This document shows, in pieces, positions 46,131 to 50,034 of a DNA stretch of 50,034 nucleotides (positions are counted from its first letter, which is position 1; every line of letters starts with the position of its first letter). The position numbers and the translations under genes are program-made. The stretch covers positions 1 through 50,034 of the forward strand of contig LVBW01000006.1 of NCBI GenBank assembly GCA_001604585.1, written 5' to 3'. Source of the stretch: Puniceicoccales bacterium Verruco_02. Its GTDB lineage: Bacteria > Verrucomicrobiota > Verrucomicrobiia > Opitutales > Oceanipulchritudinaceae. Under the pieces are notes generated by a model that did no database searches, was not told where the DNA came from, and was given only the letters and a program-made list of their open reading frames with translations.

Positions 46131-47912
46131 ATGGCACATCTGCTGATAGTCGAAGACGATCCGGTTTCCTCACGGATACTTGTCAACCTGCTGCACAAGC
46201 GGGGACACGAGCCGCACACCGCATCCAGTGTGGCGGAGGCTATCAGCGTTCTTGAGCGCAACACGCTCATAGATCTGGCCATTCTGGACAATCAGCTTCA
46301 GGGCGAATACGGATGGCAGTTTCTGGAGCACATTCGCAAGGACTTCATATTTCGCAATCTGCCGGTCCTTATCTACACCGGTAGCAGCGACCGAAACTCG
46401 GTGTTGAAGTATCTGCAACTGGGCGTGCAGAAGATACTGGTCAAGCCCTACAACGCCAGCCAGATAGAGGAGGAGCTGACCCGTGCCGTGCAGCAGGACT
46501 GGCGCGGCATGGTATTTGAATCCCCGGACCGCGTTTGTCAGCGTCTGAATATCAGCGAGGACGATTACTACAAGTCCCTCATACGCGGGGCAGTGGATGT
46601 GAAGGAACATGTTCCGCACATGAACAAACTGGTCGGTGCGCGTGACTTGCGCGTGTTCGACGAGCATCTGTCCGCCCTTCAGAGCCTTGCGCTGAATCTT
46701 GGCGTGTCCTTGCTGGAAAACGCCGTGGAGAGCATTCAGGAGTCCCTGCGGGATGGGAAACTGGACCAGAGCATTTACCTTATCAACCGACTCGTCCCAA
46801 CGGCTCGCCTGATGCATCACCGTGCCCTGTCGCACTTCGGGCTGACAGGTAGCGAGGAGTTTCCGCAGGATCTGTTCGGCGATCAGCGCGAGGAGGTTGC
46901 CCGCAAGAGCAGGGAGGCACAGAAGGTCGTGGTCGCCCCTGCACCTATTGCCAAGACAGACCCTCTGGATGTGATTATCCAGAGTCCGCTCAGTGCCTTT
47001 GCCGAGGATTTTCGCACCCTGCTGGACCGCAGGATATTTGCCGATGGCGAGGTGGAGGGGACAATATCGGGCAGGGATGCCGCCGTTGGCATAGAGGAGA
47101 TTCTGGAGAGTCTGCGCCTATTGGCCAGGCTTGGTAGCGCAACGCCGGAGGAAATTGCGCGCTTTGCCCACGATTTGCCCGGTGTGGACTCCCGCCTTGT
47201 GAGCATTGCCAATTTGCTCTCCAGCAAGGGAGAGCGCATTCTCCTGCCGGAGCATGCGGTGACAGTTCTTGGCGGCACGATGTGCGGCTGCATACTTATC
47301 CCTATGGCGTGGCTCAGGGCCTCGCGCAGGGGGCGCAATCCTCTGCGCCTTGAGTCAATGGCAAGGCATGGGATGGCCGTTGCCCTCCTTGTGCGCGAGC
47401 TTGCCATCAAGTTCAGCGGCACGCAGGAGTTCGCATCCGCCGCACTCGCCTACGGCCTTGGCAAGTGGCTTTTGGCCATACAGTACCCGGCGTTTTTCGG
47501 CATGAGCATGGTCCTTGGGCGCGAGGAGCATGGCAAGGTCTTGGACAAGGAGCGTCGCCTCTTTGGTATAGACAGTCGCACTCTGGGGGCGAAGTTTGCA
47601 AAGAGGGCGGGCCTTAGCGATGCGGTGGTGGCCGCGACGATATTCTTGGACAGCCCAAGTCGTGCCCCGGAGGGCGAGCCGCGCATTATTACCTCGATGG
47701 TGAATCTGGCCGATCTATTGGCCCGCATCAAGGGCATCGGTTACAGTGGGGTGGAGCGCATTGTTGACAGTGAGGACTTTATCCACTCTCCCGCATGGGA
47801 GGCCTTGAAGGAGTCTCAGGTCAAGCTTCCTTTAGACCCGCCAGAGTATCTCTCCGCCTTGGACAGCGTCGTAGAGCGTGTTCGCAACATTGTCGAGACA
47901 GCCTTCGAGTAG
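46131..47912 (+). CDS. Response regulator with HDOD domain
   Basis: A 593-residue cytoplasmic signalling protein. The receiver domain (1-120) has Asp9/Asp10, phosphoacceptor Asp53 (AILDNQL), Thr83 and Lys105. A second part (about 270-560) resembles the HDOD domain, a relative of HD phosphohydrolases, with RHGMAVALLVREL and YGLGKWLLAIQYP in the expected order. HDOD proteins in other bacteria take part in c-di-GMP or type IV pilus-linked signalling; the output here is not readable. No sensor kinase is adjacent. Confidence 0.82.
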   Translation: MAHLLIVEDDPVSSRILVNLLHKRGHEPHTASSVAEAISVLERNTLIDLAILDNQLQGEYGWQFLEHIRKDFIFRNLPVLIYTGSSDRNSVLKYLQLGVQKILVKPYNASQIEEELTRAVQQDWRGMVFESPDRVCQRLNISEDDYYKSLIRGAVDVKEHVPHMNKLVGARDLRVFDEHLSALQSLALNLGVSLLENAVESIQESLRDGKLDQSIYLINRLVPTARLMHHRALSHFGLTGSEEFPQDLFGDQREEVARKSREAQKVVVAPAPIAKTDPLDVIIQSPLSAFAEDFRTLLDRRIFADGEVEGTISGRDAAVGIEEILESLRLLARLGSATPEEIARFAHDLPGVDSRLVSIANLLSSKGERILLPEHAVTVLGGTMCGCILIPMAWLRASRRGRNPLRLESMARHGMAVALLVRELAIKFSGTQEFASAALAYGLGKWLLAIQYPAFFGMSMVLGREEHGKVLDKERRLFGIDSRTLGAKFAKRAGLSDAVVAATIFLDSPSRAPEGEPRIITSMVNLADLLARIKGIGYSGVERIVDSEDFIHSPAWEALKESQVKLPLDPPEYLSALDSVVERVRNIVETAFE

Positions 47913-47956
47913 GCTTGGAAAGGCAAGTTCGGGGTTTGGAGAGGATGGGTTAACCT

Positions 47957-47985
47957 TTGAATTTGTAATTGGATTGTTTTATATA
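47957..47985 (+). promoter_or_regulatory. Sigma-70 type promoter of the alpha/beta hydrolase gene
   Basis: TTGAAT (47957-47962), a 17-base spacer and TATATA (47980-47985) match the -35/-10 consensus well. Transcription would start near 47992, almost on the ATG at 47994, so the mRNA may be leaderless or translation may begin at the in-frame ATG 48018. Confidence 0.6.
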
Positions 47986-47993
47986 GTTTTCCC

Positions 47994-48752
47994 ATGCTCA
48001 TTCCCCGACGCAAACACATGTTCCTTTCCTTATCGGTCACTGTCGCGACATGTTACCTAGTGGTCCTATTGCTCTTGAGCGCCTGCCAGAGCAGCTTTTT
48101 GTATCACCCCACCCACAGGGCCGATGGCGAGCTGCGCGAGTGGCTGATTGCGGGGCGACACAGCGGCTTTGTCATGCGCGATGGAGAGGCCGGGCGTCCG
48201 GTTTGGCTGATACTGCACGGTAACGCCGGGCAGGCGTCCATTCGTGGCTACATAGCCGATATTCTGCCCGATAAGGATGCCGTTTATGTACTTGAATACC
48301 CAGGCTTCGGGCGCAGGCCGGGTAGTCCCTCGATGGAGAGCATAAACGCTGCCGCGCTCGAAGCTCTTCGCGATCTTCAGGCGAGGCATCCCGGGCAGGC
48401 TGTCTGCGCCATTGGCGAATCGATGGGCAGCGGCCCGGCTTCTTGGCTAGGCTCTCAGGAAGCGGCTCCTTCCCGCATCGTGCTTGTGGTGCCCTATAAT
48501 CGTCTTGTGGACGTGGCTCAGGAGTCCACGCCATTTCTCCCGGTTTCGCTCCTGCTTCGCGACCGCTGGGACAACGCTGCGGCCCTCAAGAACTACAAGG
48601 GCAGGCTGGATATATACGTAGCCTCAGAGGACAGGGTGATACCCGTGAAGCATGGCCGCGCGCTTCGCGATGCCCTTCCTCAGGCCAATTACCACGAGCT
48701 TCCCGGAGGTCACAACGACTGGTCCATGCATATTGGCAAGCTGCCTGAATAG
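47994..48752 (+). CDS. Alpha/beta hydrolase lipoprotein
   Basis: A 252-residue exported hydrolase with a lipoprotein signal (YLVVLLLLSAC) placing it on an envelope membrane. The alpha/beta fold is clear: oxyanion loop HGNAGQ, nucleophile elbow GESMGSG, acid in ASEDRVIP and His in GGHNDW, in the right order. It belongs to the BEM46/YfhR-like group; the substrate is unknown. In-frame ATG codons occur at 47994 and 48018; both give a usable signal. Confidence 0.86.
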   Translation: MLIPRRKHMFLSLSVTVATCYLVVLLLLSACQSSFLYHPTHRADGELREWLIAGRHSGFVMRDGEAGRPVWLILHGNAGQASIRGYIADILPDKDAVYVLEYPGFGRRPGSPSMESINAAALEALRDLQARHPGQAVCAIGESMGSGPASWLGSQEAAPSRIVLVVPYNRLVDVAQESTPFLPVSLLLRDRWDNAAALKNYKGRLDIYVASEDRVIPVKHGRALRDALPQANYHELPGGHNDWSMHIGKLPE

Positions 48753-48832
48753 GCCTCGCTTGTAGCCCATTCGGACGGATGCTGCATGTTCAATAGTTTG
48801 TCCATGTTTTCGATTGAGCGAATTGTCGTCCG

Positions 48833-49459
48833 ATGTCATTATCACTAGGCATGGAAGGTAGGCAACTGAAGGCATTCCCGGCTCCTTTTGCGTGGAAGAA
48901 CATCCCTGTGCAGTCCAGCATTGTGTCCGAGGACTCGCTTGCAATTCGTTCTGCCGGATGCACCGACTGGTTCGTTGACCCAGTGGAAAAGCTCTGGAAC
49001 AAGGATGATGCTCCTTGTGCCCTGTTTACTCCGCCGGACTCGGAGTTTGTCTTCGGGGCAAAGGTGAAAGTGGACTTCGCATCAACGTTCGACGCCGGAG
49101 TTATTCAGGTTCGCGTCAAGGACGACCTTTGGGGGAAGCTCTGCTTCGAATATTCGCCTCAGAACAAGCCTATGATTGTGTCGGTTGTAACGCGAGGCAT
49201 GTCGGACGACTGCAATTCGACCATTATCGATGGCGACGTGGTGTATCTTCGAGTAGCCGTAAGGCCGCAGGCCATAGCCTTTCACTACTCTATCGATGGA
49301 GCTTTCTGGCACATGGTTCGCTACTTTACGCTTGGATGCAGCGACAATATCCGCGTCGGCCTTTCGGCACAGTCTCCATTCGGCGAAGGTTGCAGCGTCA
49401 CTTTTTCCGAGATTCGCTATCGGGCGGGGACTATCAAGGATCACCGCAGCGGCGAGTGA
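48833..49459 (+). CDS. DUF1349-like jelly-roll protein
   Basis: A 208-residue cytoplasmic protein without a signal peptide. The pattern (WFVDPVEKLWNKDDAP, then FVFGAKVKVDFASTFDAGVIQVRVKDDLWGKLCFEYSP, and FHYSIDGAFWHMVRYF) matches the DUF1349 concanavalin-like fold, which may bind or act on sugars. The function is not established. It stands alone with non-coding DNA after it. Confidence 0.8.
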   Translation: MSLSLGMEGRQLKAFPAPFAWKNIPVQSSIVSEDSLAIRSAGCTDWFVDPVEKLWNKDDAPCALFTPPDSEFVFGAKVKVDFASTFDAGVIQVRVKDDLWGKLCFEYSPQNKPMIVSVVTRGMSDDCNSTIIDGDVVYLRVAVRPQAIAFHYSIDGAFWHMVRYFTLGCSDNIRVGLSAQSPFGEGCSVTFSEIRYRAGTIKDHRSGE

Positions 49460-49650
49460 TATCCTGCCATATACGAACGATCCGAGCTGTTTCCAAGACT
49501 TGCACTCGCATGGGCGCGAGGCATCTCGCCCTTTGCGGAATACTGTGGCTTGACAAATCATCTCAAGTGGCAAGAGATATTGGCCGATATTGACCCTAGA
49601 GATGCAGTTCCGGGCACACAACGCGATGGCGCTACTGGCGCAGCGACTTC

Positions 49651-49673
49651 TTCTCCTCCCCGAGGGGGGAGAA
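49651..49673. terminator. Hairpin in the leader region before leuA
   Basis: TTCTCCTCCCC (49651-49661) and GGGGGGAGAA (49664-49673) pair around GA with no strong T-run. It may end the DUF1349 transcript, or be part of the leuA leader. Between 49460 and 49932 I see no gene; small stems (CGACC/GGTCG at 49809-49825) suggest RNA structure, but no riboswitch class is recognised. Confidence 0.4.
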
Positions 49674-49932
49674 TAATTGACCATGCCCGCGCGGGCCGCG
49701 CATCAAATCGACTTGCCCGCATTCACTGCAAGGATTGCCGCGCTGGCATCCTTTCCGCCAAAGGGAGAGAGTATCCCGGCAAGCCCACTAAGCTATAGGG
49801 GGTAACAGCGACCAGATATGGGTCGGAACCCTGAAGGGGAACCATCCGCAGCTTATCTTCCTCGCAAAGAGGGCTGGAATCATCACCGCGTTTATTTTAC
49901 TGAATAACTTTTTATTTAGAGGACATTTTATA

Positions 49933-50034
49933 ATGCAAAAGGCACCCATCACCAAGTACCGCCCGTTTAACCAGATACCCATCGTGAACCGTCAGTGGCC
50001 CAGCCGTGTCATCGACCGCGCCCCGGAATGGTGC
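49933..50034 (+). CDS. leuA: 2-isopropylmalate synthase, N-terminal fragment
   Basis: The first 34 codons of an open frame that runs off the window. They read QKAPITKYRPF, then NQIPIVNRQWPSRVIDRAPEWC, the typical start of the longer (LeuA type 2) isopropylmalate synthases, in which the catalytic DLRDGNQ block would follow. An AGAGGA ribosome site precedes the ATG. The enzyme makes the first committed step of leucine synthesis. Confidence 0.85.
   Translation, partial: MQKAPITKYRPFNQIPIVNRQWPSRVIDRAPEWC

Noticed and set aside
49780-49932. T-box or SAM riboswitch before leuA
   Set aside because: An ACCGCG block near 49887 is suggestive, but the rest of the T-box motif and the specifier stem are not visible, and SAM-I motifs are absent.

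Overview
The window looks like a chromosomal segment of a Gram-negative, mostly GC-rich, anaerobic or facultative diazotroph. The Gram-negative reading rests on a TonB-type outer-membrane receptor, lipoproteins and type IV pilin-like proteins. The mix of a clostridial-style (group III-like) Mo-nitrogenase cluster, hexuronate catabolism, prepilin-like operons and a LexA with an Ala-Gly cleavage site fits Verrucomicrobiota (Opitutales-like) or a neighbouring PVC phylum. That placement is an inference; no rRNA or marker gene here proves it.

Layout. 0-3.6 kb: KDPG/KHG aldolase, uronate isomerase and a hexuronate transporter, closed by a terminator. 3.9-19.8 kb: the nitrogen-fixation locus, in order draT, nifH, nifD, nifK, nifE, nifN, nifB, a thioredoxin-like [2Fe-2S] ferredoxin, a molbindin (mop), nifV, an unrecognised 166-residue protein, a flavodoxin (nifF-like) and nifJ. 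20.0-24.3 kb: nifA and the molybdate ABC transporter modABC. 24.4-28.5 kb: two tandem DUF3857/transglutaminase-like proteins on the minus strand in visibly more AT-rich DNA. 28.7-32.8 kb: lexA, a glyoxalase-family protein, an outer-membrane receptor and a P-loop-like protein. 33.0-34.9 kb: amtB-glnK behind a near-consensus sigma-54 promoter. 35.0-39.1 kb: a minus-strand operon of prepilin-like proteins. 39.3-50.0 kb: an SGNH esterase, a membrane protein plus ECF sigma factor pair, alkaline phosphatase, draG, an HI0933-type flavoprotein, a receiver-HDOD protein, an alpha/beta hydrolase, a DUF1349 protein and the start of leuA.

How it fits together. NifJ and the flavodoxin can carry electrons from pyruvate to NifH. 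NifB, NifE, NifN and NifV make FeMo-cofactor, and ModABC plus Mop supply and hold molybdate. NifA would activate sigma-54 promoters, of which good or partial matches lie before nifH, modA and amtB. The most interesting feature is control: DraT sits directly upstream of nifH, DraG lies about 40 kb away, and AmtB and GlnK lie between them. NifH keeps the target arginine (Arg106). The nifI1/nifI2 PII genes that normally sit between nifH and nifD in group III clusters are absent, and a large RNA hairpin occupies that gap. The window therefore appears to encode a complete ADP-ribosylation switch for nitrogenase in an unexpected lineage. nifS, nifU, nifX, nifW, nifZ, nifL and rpoN are not in the window.
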